The notes beneath the pieces were generated by a model. That model made no database searches, was not told where the DNA came from, and saw nothing but the letters and a program-made list of their open reading frames with translations. A DNA stretch of 64,000 bases from Phoronis australis. Its lineage: Eukaryota > Phoronida > Phoronidae. The stretch is taken from positions 1,902,960-1,966,959 of the forward strand of contig NMRA01000014.1 of NCBI GenBank assembly GCA_002633005.1. The letters run 5' to 3'. This document shows positions 51,257 through 62,224 of this stretch, in pieces (position 1 is the stretch's first letter; every line of letters begins with the position of its first letter). A program made the translations under genes and the position numbers.

Positions 51257-52145
51257 CTATTTTTACATGCACTAATTATTTTTATTTTTCAAAATATATA
51301 AAATACAGCACTATCCCAATACAAAATTGTACAACATCCTACAACGTTGTAATAACAACAAGAACGATAACATAAAATATGGTTGGCAGTTGAAACAAAG
51401 TAACAAAATAACCTTAATACGAGATTCAACAACAGTAACAACAACTCGAACGCTATTGCCACGGCAATACTATACTCTACGCGTGATAATACGTAGGTAC
51501 GTAACTTCTGAGGGTGGGGGTGGTTGAACAAATAGACAAAATGTTGGGTAAGGATAGGAAATGTTGGGCAATGTTCTTTCAATAAGTATTCCAAATCTGA
51601 GAGCTTTGAAACAGTGGTCTATTTGAACTCTTCTGTTGTATTAGTTGGCACTACTGAGCATTAGCCATTTTCCACAATACGAATATTTTCAGGTGGTCTT
51701 TTGCTTTTAATAATCAAAAAAGATAGAGTTTCATTTGTAAAAATAGTCGGCAATCCTTTGCCATTACATGCCCCAATCACTAGCCTTTCTTACTGATTAG
51801 TTTAATTCTTAGGTTTGATTGTTGACATGACGTAAACAGCGTCGTTCAACAAGCGCAACGTGACATGTGAAAAATGACAGCAATTTTATTTCGGTTACTA
51901 AGCTAAGACTAAAACAGTTTCATGAAACGGAGCCCTGAAAGATCAACTCGTTTCATTAGTTACGCCCTGGATTTTCACCAAGCAGTGTTCTCCAGCGATA
52001 AAGTAGTAGGTACTGCAATTTTTAATCAAGCAAGTTTTAGGTCAATGATCATTAAACTTTTTTGGGAGTTCAACTAATCTCGTGGTTGTACACGTGGTAT
52101 TGAGCATGTCGATGATATACTTTGAACTTGGAGCAACGGTAAGTT

Positions 52146-52240
52146 AGAGCAATGAGCTAAATGAAGAGTAGCAACGAAATCCCACGTGATTATTTTCACC
52201 AATGAGGACGCGACATTCTTTAGCTCATTGGTTAGAGCAA
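52146..52240. repeat. Inverted pair of tRNA A-box-like sequences
   Basis: TTAGAGCAATGAGCTAAA (52146-52163) and TTTAGCTCATTGGTTAGAGC (52219-52238) are near inverse complements. The right one matches the tRNA D-arm/A box consensus closely. A poor B-box candidate follows (GTTGAAATTC). Could be two facing SINE remnants or a small foldback. Confidence 0.35.
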
Positions 52241-53003
52241 GTTCACTAATACAAAAGAAGTTGAAATTCTATTTAATTTCTGATGTAATGTTTTTGAAAG
52301 AATGAGACTCCTCACAACAGAGCAACGGAAAAAATATTAATGTTGTGGTCACTGCCATCATGCAATAAATAAAGAAAACTGCTTCACCACCCATTCGAGA
52401 ATTAAATATCTGTACAAACGTTTAGACAAAGGAACAAAAGATTTGACCTAAGGTTTGGATTTTCATAAAACCTATCGCCAGCCAATGCTTAAAATCTCCT
52501 TATGCTTACAAGAATTGCCTCTCAGCGTCCAACGACCGACAATTATTTTATAATACAATTTATAACAGCAGGAAATGACTGCCCTGTTCTACCTCAGACT
52601 TTGGTGGCAGTACTGTTGTTGTCTTGACGGACACATGAGAGAGCATGGCTACTGTACATGTATGCTGGTCCGGTGTTTCTGATAATTCACTACGATGACA
52701 TGACTGAATACCGGTGGAAGGAAACGGGAATGTCCGCCTAATGAGTGATTTTTAGCGGTAGACATGGGTTAAATTTTTGCTCCATAACGGGGACCATATT
52801 TCGAAAAAATTCGATGGTCTCATTGTATGAGGGAAGTCTTTACGAACAAAGGTTGATTTGAGCTTTGATAAAACGCCACCGCGGCAGTAAGATGACAAAA
52901 GTAGACTTTGAAACATGGCTGAAGCAGGCTATCGATTACGAATTGAAGAATACTTACAGGGATCTTTAAACATTGTGTGTGTACTGCCATCATATTAGTC
53001 AGT

Positions 53004-54005
53004 TTACTTTTTGCACGACATAAATTTGGCAAATGCTTTACCAAACACCTCTACCTTAAAAGCGTAGAAAAGGGGATTTAACATGGAATTGCAAGCCAAA
53101 ATGTCAAGAACAGAAAATCTTACAATCGTAAACCACACTGGATCGTTGTTTGACGGGAGTCGCACGCGTGTAACTATAGCGACTGGTATGTTGCACAGGA
53201 TAAAGAACAAAACAAACTGCAGCATGGCTTTCGTTATCTTGAATTGACTCTTTAGCGACTGGGAAGCATCCGACGATTGTATTTTCTTGCGCTGTTTGTA
53301 GGCCAGAATGGCGACATAAGAGTGAAAAGTTACTATTAATGTCATCGGTATGTATATTGTCAAAATCAAATAAATGTCTCGAGCAGCTTTGCTTGGAATT
53401 TTGGTTTCAAAAACGCACCTCTGTTCCGGTATGTCTGATGACGCTGTAATTAACAAAATAGCGGGTATAGTTAACGCAAGAAGTAAACCACACACGACTG
53501 CCTTTAAGTAAACGCGTCTGGTCATCAGGACTTCGTGCCGCAGAGGGAATTTGATGGAGATGAACCGATCTACAGCCAACACCGTTAGCATGTAGTTCGT
53601 GGCTGTCACTGCATAAAGTGTAGGATACATCATTAATTTGCACGCGGTTGGACTTAAAATGTCCTCGACTGGTAGCGATCGCCAATGAAGAGGCACGATG
53701 TAAGTTCTAAACGCGCTAAGAGCTAGTGAAAAACCAATAAGGAAATCCGTCTGGGCCAAAGCAACCACAACCATACTGATGTTTTCTGCTCGAACCTGTT
53801 GATCGGTAAAAAACAGCCAACCTACGATCGCGTTTCCTATACACGTTACTGCCGCAATGACAAAGTCAATCACCGAAAACACGTAAAACACAACTTCCGG
53901 AATGTCATTTGCGAGAAACCAGGGTAAGACAGTGTTGTTGTGCGATTCCATCGAGGTCTGACCGTCGTTGTTCTCCACAAAAGTTGTGTCCGTAAAGATG
54001 ACCAC
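53004..54005 (-). CDS. Orphan class A (rhodopsin-like) G protein-coupled receptor, single exon
   Basis: 333 residues, with seven hydrophobic segments at about 38-64, 76-103, 121-148, 165-188, 209-235, 258-280 and 290-315. Class A landmarks: GN in TM1 (57-58), LAQTD in TM2 (83-87), Cys122 and Cys197 for the TM3-ECL2 disulfide, a DRY variant DRF (146-148) followed by IKFPLRH, and NPLFY in TM7 (310-314). TM6 reads FVLFFILCNIP and lacks the usual CWxP tryptophan. The N-terminus has an N-glycosylation site (N23-N-T) and no signal peptide. The C-tail is very short, ending CKK. An alternative start is Met19. The ligand cannot be assigned; the TM3 and TM7 words are of the amine/adenosine/melanocortin-like type, a weak guide. 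No neighbouring paralogue is present. Confidence 0.9.
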   Translation of the reverse strand: MVIFTDTTFVENNDGQTSMESHNNTVLPWFLANDIPEVVFYVFSVIDFVIAAVTCIGNAIVGWLFFTDQQVRAENISMVVVALAQTDFLIGFSLALSAFRTYIVPLHWRSLPVEDILSPTACKLMMYPTLYAVTATNYMLTVLAVDRFISIKFPLRHEVLMTRRVYLKAVVCGLLLALTIPAILLITASSDIPEQRCVFETKIPSKAARDIYLILTIYIPMTLIVTFHSYVAILAYKQRKKIQSSDASQSLKSQFKITKAMLQFVLFFILCNIPVAIVTRVRLPSNNDPVWFTIVRFSVLDILACNSMLNPLFYAFKVEVFGKAFAKFMSCKK

Positions 54006-54610
54006 TCAAGCGAAAGATATCACACTTCTTTTTCTGGATACCAAACGATGTACAAATGAATGTCTTGATGGCACACACATTATATACTTCTGAAAATTAG
54101 CGTTATGTTTGTAACACTGCTCACGTGACGAGACGGTGTTTGCAATTGTGACATGGCTTCAAGGGAGTCAGTAAGTGCTCATACATGTATGCAGTGTTCA
54201 TGATTGAAGAATATCCGTTACAAAACCCAGTGGGTGTGAGCGTTATACCTTGGAAACTAGAATGTTACAAATATTGGATAGTGTGGTCAAATTAATTGAC
54301 GTGACGATGACTTACATGCTTCTACCAAAAATTCAAAACAGTGCATGCTCAATAAATATCTCTAGACACGAAAACAAATATTACTTATATGTATGATGGG
54401 TTGCATTCAGGGGTTTAGCAATAAACGTAGGGTAGAATTCAGGTAGTGGCGAATATGGTTGACAGAGTCGCAACAAAGGATAAGCGGGCACTCCCAACAA
54501 GGAGGTGGGGCAGGGGTGGTACAAATTTGATGACCTGAAACTGATAACTACCGCGGGCATCCAGAACATCATGGGTAGTTTCGCAGACTTATAGTACCCC
54601 TTGAAGGTGA

Positions 54611-54720
54611 ACGTTATCTGCCCAAGTGCGATTTTCAGTCATGTACGGCTAACTAATCTTCAATTTCAAGTTGAAAGATTAGCAATACATGACTGTAATC
54701 TGGACATGCGCAGATAACGT
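54611..54720. mobile_element. Foldback hairpin element, arms of about 46-50 bp
   Basis: The left arm 54611-54660 (ACGTTATCTG...TCAGTCATGTA...AATCTT) and right arm 54675-54720 (AAGATTAGCAATACATGACT...CAGATAACGT) are imperfect inverse complements with a 14-base loop. No direct repeat is obvious at its ends. It lies about 600 bp upstream of the GPCR start. Confidence 0.65.
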
Positions 54721-55087
54721 ACTCGTGCGATTAATATTTTAGGCTATAAAAAATAACCGAAGTGTTCTGGGCGGTTGTGCAAAATTGGTGGCGGCCATTA
54801 TTTTCCGCCATGGCATGTGACAAGCCACGCCACTGATGGTTGGCCATGTGAAGGAAAGATACTCGTATGCGTCATAATGAACCCACGTATTAAAAGACAA
54901 ACAAAACGTTTTTTGTTTGCATTTTAGTCAAACGCAATAACTGAGATAGTGACAGTTTTAAACTTTGCTATTGCGCGGTCGTAGCTGACCCAATACATCA
55001 GCTGAATGTGGTTTTTAGGTTTCCGGTGAGCAATAGTTGTGTACCTGCATTCTCTCAATTGTGAACAATCTAACGCCCCTCGGGCGA

Positions 55088-55470
55088 TAATTCTACAAAA
55101 TCCACATACTGCACGAGAAACATTGCAATGAATCGATCTACCTTTCTCGACTCGCCTCGGCTTTGTAACTACTTTCTATGTCTGTTACCTGGGGTTGGAG
55201 GTCGTGACCTTTTAAGAAAAGCCGAGCTTTTTTGTCAAATAATGCTTTTACTCAAAACCAATTGAAAATTTAAACAAACTAGAAATAAAATGAATCTATA
55301 AATTAAGGTTTAGCAACTATTATAGGTTACTACCCATTTTATCACGCTAAGCTTCGACCGTGAAAATATCGTCTGCCAAAGTAGGTTACCACTGGTAACT
55401 GAGTATAATGCTCAAGTCAAAGGATCCCGACGACACGATACCGGCATTGAAATTGGAGATCGGTGATTTA
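55088..55470. repeat. Dispersed repeat family C, copy 2
   Basis: Aligns with 49436-49880 but lacks the foldback segment, going straight from CTACAAAATCC to ACATACTG. No coding capacity is evident; a 64-codon frame at 55408-55602 overlapping its end is not recognisable. Confidence 0.7.
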
Positions 55471-56518
55471 CACTTTTGTGTGTTGCTGAATAGGCCACTT
55501 ACTTTGTCCACCAAGATCTTTACACAGAAACCTATGATCAAAATTTCTAGGGGAAAACAATGTGATTACGTTTACAGTGAAATTTTCTGTATAGATGTTT
55601 AGAAAATTGTGAACATTTGATATGTGTAGATGTTTCGGTTACTTGCTCCATTTTCAAATTATGTCTACAGGCACTTGGTTTGTTCGACTGGCGCCAGGGT
55701 CATATCCAGGATTTTGAGTCAGGGTAGAGTAGTAGCCAGGATTTTTCCCGTCAGACATTCGCATCCCGAACTGCCACTGGGCGCTATGTTATTCATGTAG
55801 AGTTCAAGTTCTAACGTGTTATGGTACTGCTGAATTGCCTCACTGAGTTGCCTTAGATACTGAAATTTCTTGGACGCACCTTTAAAAATTCCTTCATGTA
55901 CCAGATTAATTTGACAACAGCGTAGAGACATTTGGTGATGCTCGGTGCTTTTCCATTGTATGTCACTCTATTTACTCAAAATGCATTGGTCAGAAAAGTA
56001 AAAGATGGAAACTTCATTTAATTGAATGTCAAGTTCCTCTGGTGTCAGACAATTTCTCAAGAAACAAAACATAACAAGTTATCTATATAATATATATTAC
56101 CTCTCAAACACACATACGCACAAAACACAAACTCATAATAATGATTGCCGATACGAGAATTGCTATAGTTCACAAGGGTCTCAGTGTCTCTTTATGGTCC
56201 TACACGTGCCACAACTTCTCAGCACCAGAGATTTTCACTGCTTGACAAATATTACGCCGCCCAGCTTGACCAGCCTCCGGCACCCAGGGTTCAGCTGAGT
56301 GGTGATAAAACTTAAGGGTCACGTGTTCCAAAGCGTTTTGACTGGTATGAACACCATGTGCTTCAAACACAAAGTAAGAGTGTGCCAAAGCACAACTGCC
56401 CTCCGCTCAAACTACTCAAACTATCGGTAGGCTGCCCAGTAACACATGTATACCAGCATAATCGTGACAGCTACCTGCACTTGTTAAACGAGCACATTTG
56501 CGTAATAATATAAAGCAT

Positions 56519-56677
56519 GCGCGCACCCAAGGGAGCTCGAATGAGCCCCCCCATTTGGCGAAGGGGGAAAAAGGTGCGCCCCTTTTTTTAGTCCGCTGGC
56601 TATTTTGTTACCAAAAGGTCCACAACGTTAGGAATTCGAGCCCCCCCATATTGAAGACTGGGTGCGCGTATATACAA
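56519..56677 (+). mobile_element. MITE family A, copy 3 (short form)
   Basis: Begins GCGCGCACCCAAGGGAGCTC, then GAATGAGCCCCCCCATTTGG, and ends TTCGAGCCCCCCCATATTGA followed by GACTGGGTGCGCGTAT. Terminal inverted repeats GCGCACCCA/TGGGTGCGC and a second internal inverted pair (TCGAATGAGCCCCCC / TCGAGCCCCCC) are clear. About 160 bp, shorter than the other copies. Confidence 0.75.
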
Positions 56678-57179
56678 ATCAGACTAAATTGTGACATTGA
56701 ATTACAAATATATTACAATTTCGAACGGATTAGATTGTTTTTTTACCGTCAAGGACATGTGTTGACAAGCAAGGTATATTGTAGATCCACGTACATTGTC
56801 AAAATACCCGGGAATAATAGAATGCCTACTTTGAATGTAAGGCTGAAAGATTTGGTCGAGATGTCTGGAAATTTTATATGAAATGGTAAGAGCTTGTGAA
56901 ATAACATGCAACAGTGATAGATCGGGTTCATGTGTTTAGGGAATACCGTAAGTATAACCTTCAGAGTTGTCACCCCCAGTTACTTTGAAGGCTTTGTGAC
57001 AACCTTGATGGTCCTGTTCAGGTCTCGCTTCAAGTCCGTTTCACTAATTAGCATACTGGATTTGTCAAAGCAATTGGGTTCATTCGTGAGGATGTTTTTA
57101 CCAAACTTGTTTGCACGACTAATGTCCAGGCTACATATCGGTTGTCCTTGAAAAACTTGGCCAGCCACCAGGCTGCGTT

Positions 57180-57182
<3 letters not shown>

Positions 57183-57228
<46 letters not shown>
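57183..57228. repeat. (GT)23 microsatellite
   Basis: Uninterrupted 46-bp GT dinucleotide run. Confidence 0.98.
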
Positions 57229-57232
<4 letters not shown>

Positions 57233-57864
57233 GTGATATTTTTCCGACACTTAGTATACTCTGACCTCTGTTAGTCCTTGATATTAACGAATACTTCCAC
57301 TTTTAAATTGTTTGGCAATTTCTTGGGTTCGACCTATTTGCAGATTTTGAGTTTATTTCGGAAATTAGACCCTATATATAGCAACTCACGTTAACTACTA
57401 TTTAAAACAGTAAGACACGAGGTTATGTGGTTCAAGTAATTTGATGTCACCTTTGTATAGTCTTTAAAGTTTTTCATGAGGATTTCTGCTTCGTAAATTC
57501 GTGTTTCACATGATCTGCGGTACGCTGAAGGATTTATTCCTTCAGATTCTTTGGAGTGTTGGAGTGTTTAAGGTGACAATACGAAGGTGAATGTCGCACG
57601 ATTTTCAGCCGTCGATGGGTGAGCGCAGGTTGTCACTGACCAGTCCTAAGTTATAGCCTTCGATATGACTGGTTCGAAGGCAATACCTTTACTACCGTAC
57701 GTTCACAAGTGTGCTAAAGTAAATGACCTGCGTAATGTCTGTTCTGTGCTCCAACCAGTGCGGCGAGGTTTAATTGACTGGTGAATCACTTACCGCAACT
57801 GTTACAATCGTGGTTCAATAACCTGCTGACTCTGCTAGCTCTCTATTGGCTAACATTGTAACCT

Positions 57865-59194
57865 GGGCCCGGTCTCTAATCTCCGTACTCAGACTCGGTG
57901 TATTCAATGTCATACTCGAAAAATCTGTACTCGAAATTTCGAGCACGTACTGTACTCAGTTTTCGAGTGTACTCGAACTGAAGTGTATCTCATCTATATT
58001 TCGAGTACGATTTTGAGTAAAAATTCGGAGTCTATGCTCAAATTTCAAGTTTGGTATGGCAGTGTGCTTGAACTCGTACTCGAAAATAAATACGAGCCAG
58101 AGAACAAAATATCGAAAGGGAACCAAGAAACGCAGCAAATCTAAAAAATAAGTCCTCTTACCGTATCTCAGCACTTCAATTTCAGTTCAGAGATAATAGT
58201 TTTCATCTTAAATCTTCTTATTCTTCACCTTATTAACCCGCCGTATCACTGTATGTTATGGCCGCCATTCTACCTTTAGAATTCCTGGCAACAGGCGCAT
58301 TGTAATCCCTTGTCGGCGAGTCATAACAAGCGTCGAAAGCAGTTGTGGGAAAAGTCGTGTGAGAAGTTTGTGCTTCCCTTATTTAGGTATGTGTGCCTAC
58401 GTTTTGTAGGGTTTCCAAAAGACGAGGAGGCGAGGGAAGTTAAAAAAAGTTCGCTTCCCTGTCAGGTACATTTCTCATCATAACTTAGTCATCTATAATT
58501 CCTCAATCCCCAAATGGAATTTTAGATTTTGTTTGCCGATTTCTAAGTAGACGTCTCGTCCCGTTCACTGCCACTGGTGAACTCTGAATGCCTGCACAAG
58601 TATTGTTTTTTAACTCACATGCCAAATGTCAACTCACTTGATACGTCCCGGTAAAATACAAAGATGCAATATCAAAGTTTTACACCAGCGTAGGCCTACA
58701 CAGCAATGGGTTTTATGTCAAGACTAAATTAGCAACAGAGATGTGATGTGATAAGCTGTTACATATTTCTTAAGACATTTTCGGAACTGGTTTAGGAACT
58801 GAAGAAGTAAAGCTTAATAATTGCCAAATGTATCAAAGAAATAGCATAAGAATATTTATTGAAACTAAAAATTGAATAAAAGTTACAGAACACTCAGAAT
58901 TTCACGTTATAGACATAGGCCTACTCTTGTAGTTGTAGCGACAGCAGACGATAATGTAGGCCTAGTTCTTGGGGTGGTCTATTCCGCCAATAGGGAGCTA
59001 TGAATCAGCGCGGCTTTGCGTGATTTCGCATTTCACACTGATAAAGAGTTCCATAGCAACTCGAGTATGAGTGTCAGATTTGAGTACGTTTGGGGTCTAC
59101 TCGAAATACGAGTACGACTCGAGTGAGCACGATTTTGAGTATGAAATCTCAAGTATGAGTATGAGTCCGAGTACGGAGATTGGAGACCGGGCCC
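57865..59194. mobile_element. 1.33-kb DNA transposon with GGGCCCGGTCTC ends and subterminal TACTCG repeats
   Basis: The left end GGGCCCGGTCTCTAATCTCC and right end (inverse complement GGGCCCGGTCTCCAATCTCC) match over 32 bp with two differences. Both subterminal regions, about 57890-58100 and 59055-59175, are packed with ten or more TACTCGAAA / TACTCGTA / GAGTACG words in both orientations, as expected of transposase-binding arrays. A target-site duplication is not clear, so no superfamily is assigned. The centre has no intact frame; GFPKDEEAREVKKSSLPCQ at about 58420-58476, with splice-like edges, is weakly THAP-like. Best read as a non-autonomous element. Confidence 0.75.
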
Positions 59195-60476
59195 TGATGT
59201 CTCTATAGCTGGCTCTCTGTTGTCAAACGATGTAACTGCTGGTTATGTAACTGCAACGCAACTGTAACTTTAACTCATCTTCGACAGAATTTCAAATTCA
59301 CTTTAACATATTTTTAACCCAAGGTCAACTTTAAGTGACTTCAACCAACCAGTGTCGTATTATTAAAGTATCTTACAGTGTTCTGGAAAGTACCACTGAA
59401 CAATCACTGTCAGAACTGTTAGGATATCTATATACATGAGCAGGATTCTAAAATGTTCCACACTATGCTTCTATTTTCTCATTACTTATGTGATGGAGCA
59501 TTCTTCTAGAATGTCTTCTGGATTTCTGTTGTAAACAAACTTCATCATCACTAGCCTGGGTCATTTCAATCAAGTGCTATCTGCTACATACATGTAGAGT
59601 TTGAGCGAGTATGGATGAAAATCGTCAATTAAAAACACTATCGTCCCTCTAATGAATTCCAACCTTCAATCGTATTATACGTTTTCTCCAGAAACCAACG
59701 CATTGATCAAGCTTTCTAAATCTGGCGACCTCTTCAACACCCTGACGGTTCTCAATGCCCAGATATCTGACAGTATAATCACCTAACAGTGCGTCGTTAG
59801 CAGCTGTCAACGTTTATGGTAGGTCAGTAGTCGAGATGTTATGTAGTTTAACGTTAAGCAGGATATAGCGAGTGGTACCTGTAATATCCTAGATTCCCGT
59901 GTTGTCTTTTTCAATTAAACTAGTGAGATTTTGGGTGTTTAAAACTAATGCCCAAAGCATTCTCTGAAGTTTTCATGCAATAGTAAGCCCTCTCTTCTTA
60001 AACGTCTTAAGGAGTGACAGGACTTGACAATTTGCAAATTGTCATAAACAGTGCACTTTAAGAAGGTACTAACTAATCCTCTCTCGGTCTTCTATCTTGG
60101 CATCAGGAGACGCATTATGTAGAGACTGAAGATGCCCTGCCAGGTGCTTTTGCAGCGTTTTTTGTACGCCTTAGTACTGGCGTGGGGACAGGTAGTGGTG
60201 TGTATACCAAATGCTACACGAACATTCGGGTTTTGTCATTGTAAGCAGACAATTTTCGTACCGTAGAGGAATGCTTCACCAGAAGTTTGATGTCGGAGAC
60301 ATAAACATTTAAGTCATGTGTCGTTCGAGGACCCATCCAGATATAATTAAAGTGTGCTCTGGACCCCAGGATCTCCAGGCATGTATGTCCAGCATTGCAA
60401 CCATGCAGTTTTTTCGCACGACTAATAGGTCAGTGTGCTGGCAAAGTTAGCGTGTTCAAGATCCAAGTGCGAGAGG
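59195..60476. other. Intergenic region between two DNA transposons
   Basis: No gene or defined repeat is supported. Only short unrecognised frames are present. Confidence 0.4.
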
Positions 60477-60480
60477 TTAA

Positions 60481-61526
60481 AGGCGAAGGCAACCTTTTTC
60501 CATGTCATTTTGAGCTAAAATAAGGTTGGTTGGTTATCCTAGACATATTTTCCACTTAATTATAGCTTTTCATAATTTTATTAATTACTTGTCCGCTACT
60601 CCGGAAGTGACGTTTTAGGAGGCAAGCATTTCGTGCCAATTTCTTTTCATACAGTCTGACTGTGAGAGCTGCCGAGTCAGTCATTGTTCTACCTCGGTTG
60701 TGTTAAGTTCCGTCGTCGCTTGCTTTCATTTACTAGTGAGTCAACATGCCACACTGTTGCTGCGTACCAGGATGTACTAATTATTGGCTCACGCGCGCTT
60801 TGGGAGTACCTTTGCATCGCTTTCCGATGGATGACACACTTCGCCGTACTTGGCTCGTTCGTGTGAAGAACGCAGCGTTACCCGTCCACGCAACGTACAA
60901 AGAAGTGGAGAATTACCGTGTGTGTGGCGAGCTCTTTCTGCCGTCCGATTACGAAAGGGATTTGTACTCTGAACTGATGAAGGTCCCTGCGAAACAACGT
61001 CTGAAGAAAGATGCCATTCCGTCTGTGTTGATTCCCGGCAGTGCCCCATCGCCACCCCCGAGAAGTGCGTTTTTGAAGCGAGAAGCCTCGCGAGCTGTGG
61101 CCTGTACAGGGACTGGAGCCAGTGGAGGCACTTCATCTACTGTCACCCGTGCCTCCGAACGTACCCCACAGCGTGCAATTCCTGGAACCAGTAGTGATTC
61201 GCCCTGTGCTGTTTTCTCCAGCCCAGAGCCTCTAAGCAGCCCTGCAGCGATATTGAGCAGTGGGAGTGATTACAGGCTCAGTTCGACACCCGGTAAAGAG
61301 GACAGTTCGTCGTCCAGTGAACAGATCGGTGAGACCAGATTTGCACGGTAAAGTCAACGCAAAACCAAGTGGCGGGAAACGCTTTTCTCCTAAAACGTCA
61401 CTTCCGGAGTAGCGGACGAGTAATTTATAAAAATACGAAAAGCTGTAATTAAGTGGAAAATATGTCTAGGATAACCAACCAACCTTATTTTAGCTCAAAA
61501 TGACATGTAAAAAGGTTGTCTAGCCT
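60481..61526 (+). mobile_element. Kolobok-like THAP transposon, copy 1
   Basis: A 1046-bp element flanked by TTAA on both sides (60477-60480 and 61527-61530). Terminal inverted repeats extend about 150-160 bp. The left starts AGGCGAAGGCAACCTTTTT and both arms share GTCATTTTGAGCTAAAATAA, GGTTGGTTGGTTATCCTAG and CCGGAAGTGACGTTTTAGGA. A TTAA target site plus a THAP-encoding gene is the combination known for Kolobok transposons. The catalytic DDE region is absent, so this copy is non-autonomous. The same family recurs at 61960-63121. Confidence 0.85.
60746..61351 (+). CDS. THAP-domain protein of the copy 1 transposon
   Basis: 201 residues, intact. The N-terminal THAP zinc finger reads MPHCCCVPGCTN, then LHRFPMDD, LRRTWLVRV, YRVCGELF and the closing AIPSVLIP (the AVPTIF-type box, 90-97). 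The C2CH zinc set is incomplete: Cys5, Cys10 and Cys60 are present, but the histidine position is Leu63 (CGEL instead of CxxH). The rest is Ser/Thr/Pro-rich without a known domain and ends FAR, immediately before the right TIR. THAP domains in transposases bind the transposon ends; with the histidine lost, zinc and DNA binding are doubtful. Because the same ending (TTC GCA CGT TAA) persists in copy 2, the stop is probably the original one and the central part was deleted. Confidence 0.7.
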   Translation: MPHCCCVPGCTNYWLTRALGVPLHRFPMDDTLRRTWLVRVKNAALPVHATYKEVENYRVCGELFLPSDYERDLYSELMKVPAKQRLKKDAIPSVLIPGSAPSPPPRSAFLKREASRAVACTGTGASGGTSSTVTRASERTPQRAIPGTSSDSPCAVFSSPEPLSSPAAILSSGSDYRLSSTPGKEDSSSSSEQIGETRFAR

Positions 61527-61530
61527 TTAA

Positions 61531-61955
61531 AGAGAGGGCGTTGAATGACGTCGAATTTCATGAATGCCGACAAAGAACCATATGTAACAGTTGTGGTGTC
61601 ATTAAGGTGGTAAAACAGTTGGCGAAAGTGAATGACAGCAGCCGCCCAGTTCACCTCACTATTTGACAATCAGTTAGTCTATGTTTGGAAAGAGAGGTTT
61701 AACTAAATTAGTCTATTATGTGAGTGTTACCGTACCGTCTCCTTCTAAGTTCCTCAACGAAGCAGTGTCATATTTATGTTGTAGATCAGTTCGGGAGGAA
61801 AATGGAGTCGTCCCGGACACCAAGCATACAGTCAAGTGCATATGTCATACACGTTCAGCTGTCCGTACGTGGCCGCTCTTGAAGAGTAAGTCACTATTGT
61901 CTGGTACTTCAACGTGACCGACTGTCAATTGGAAACGGATAACCAAAGTGTTGAC
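61531..61955. other. Spacer between the two THAP transposon copies
   Basis: About 425 bp between the TTAA sites. A 78-codon frame at 61681-61917 is unrecognised. No similarity to either transposon interior was seen. Confidence 0.4.
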
Positions 61956-62224
61956 TTAAAGGCGAAGGCAACCTTTTTCCAAGTCATTTTGAGCTAAAAT
62001 AAGGTTGGTTGAGTATCCTAGACATATTTTCCACTTAATTACAACTTTTCGTAATTTTATTAATTACTCGTCAGGTACTGCGGAAGTGACGTTTTAGGAG
62101 GCAAGCATTTCGCGCCAATTTCTTTTCATATAGTCTGACTGTGAGAACTGCCGAGTCAGTCATTGCACTACCTCGGTTGTGTTAAGTTCCGTCGTCGTTT
62201 GCTTTCATTTACTAGTCAGTCAAC

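Noticed and set aside
58410-58480. THAP-like words GFPKDEEAR inside the 1.33-kb transposon
   Set aside because: No C2CH cysteines can be found around it, so it is mentioned only as a weak hint and not called a THAP gene.
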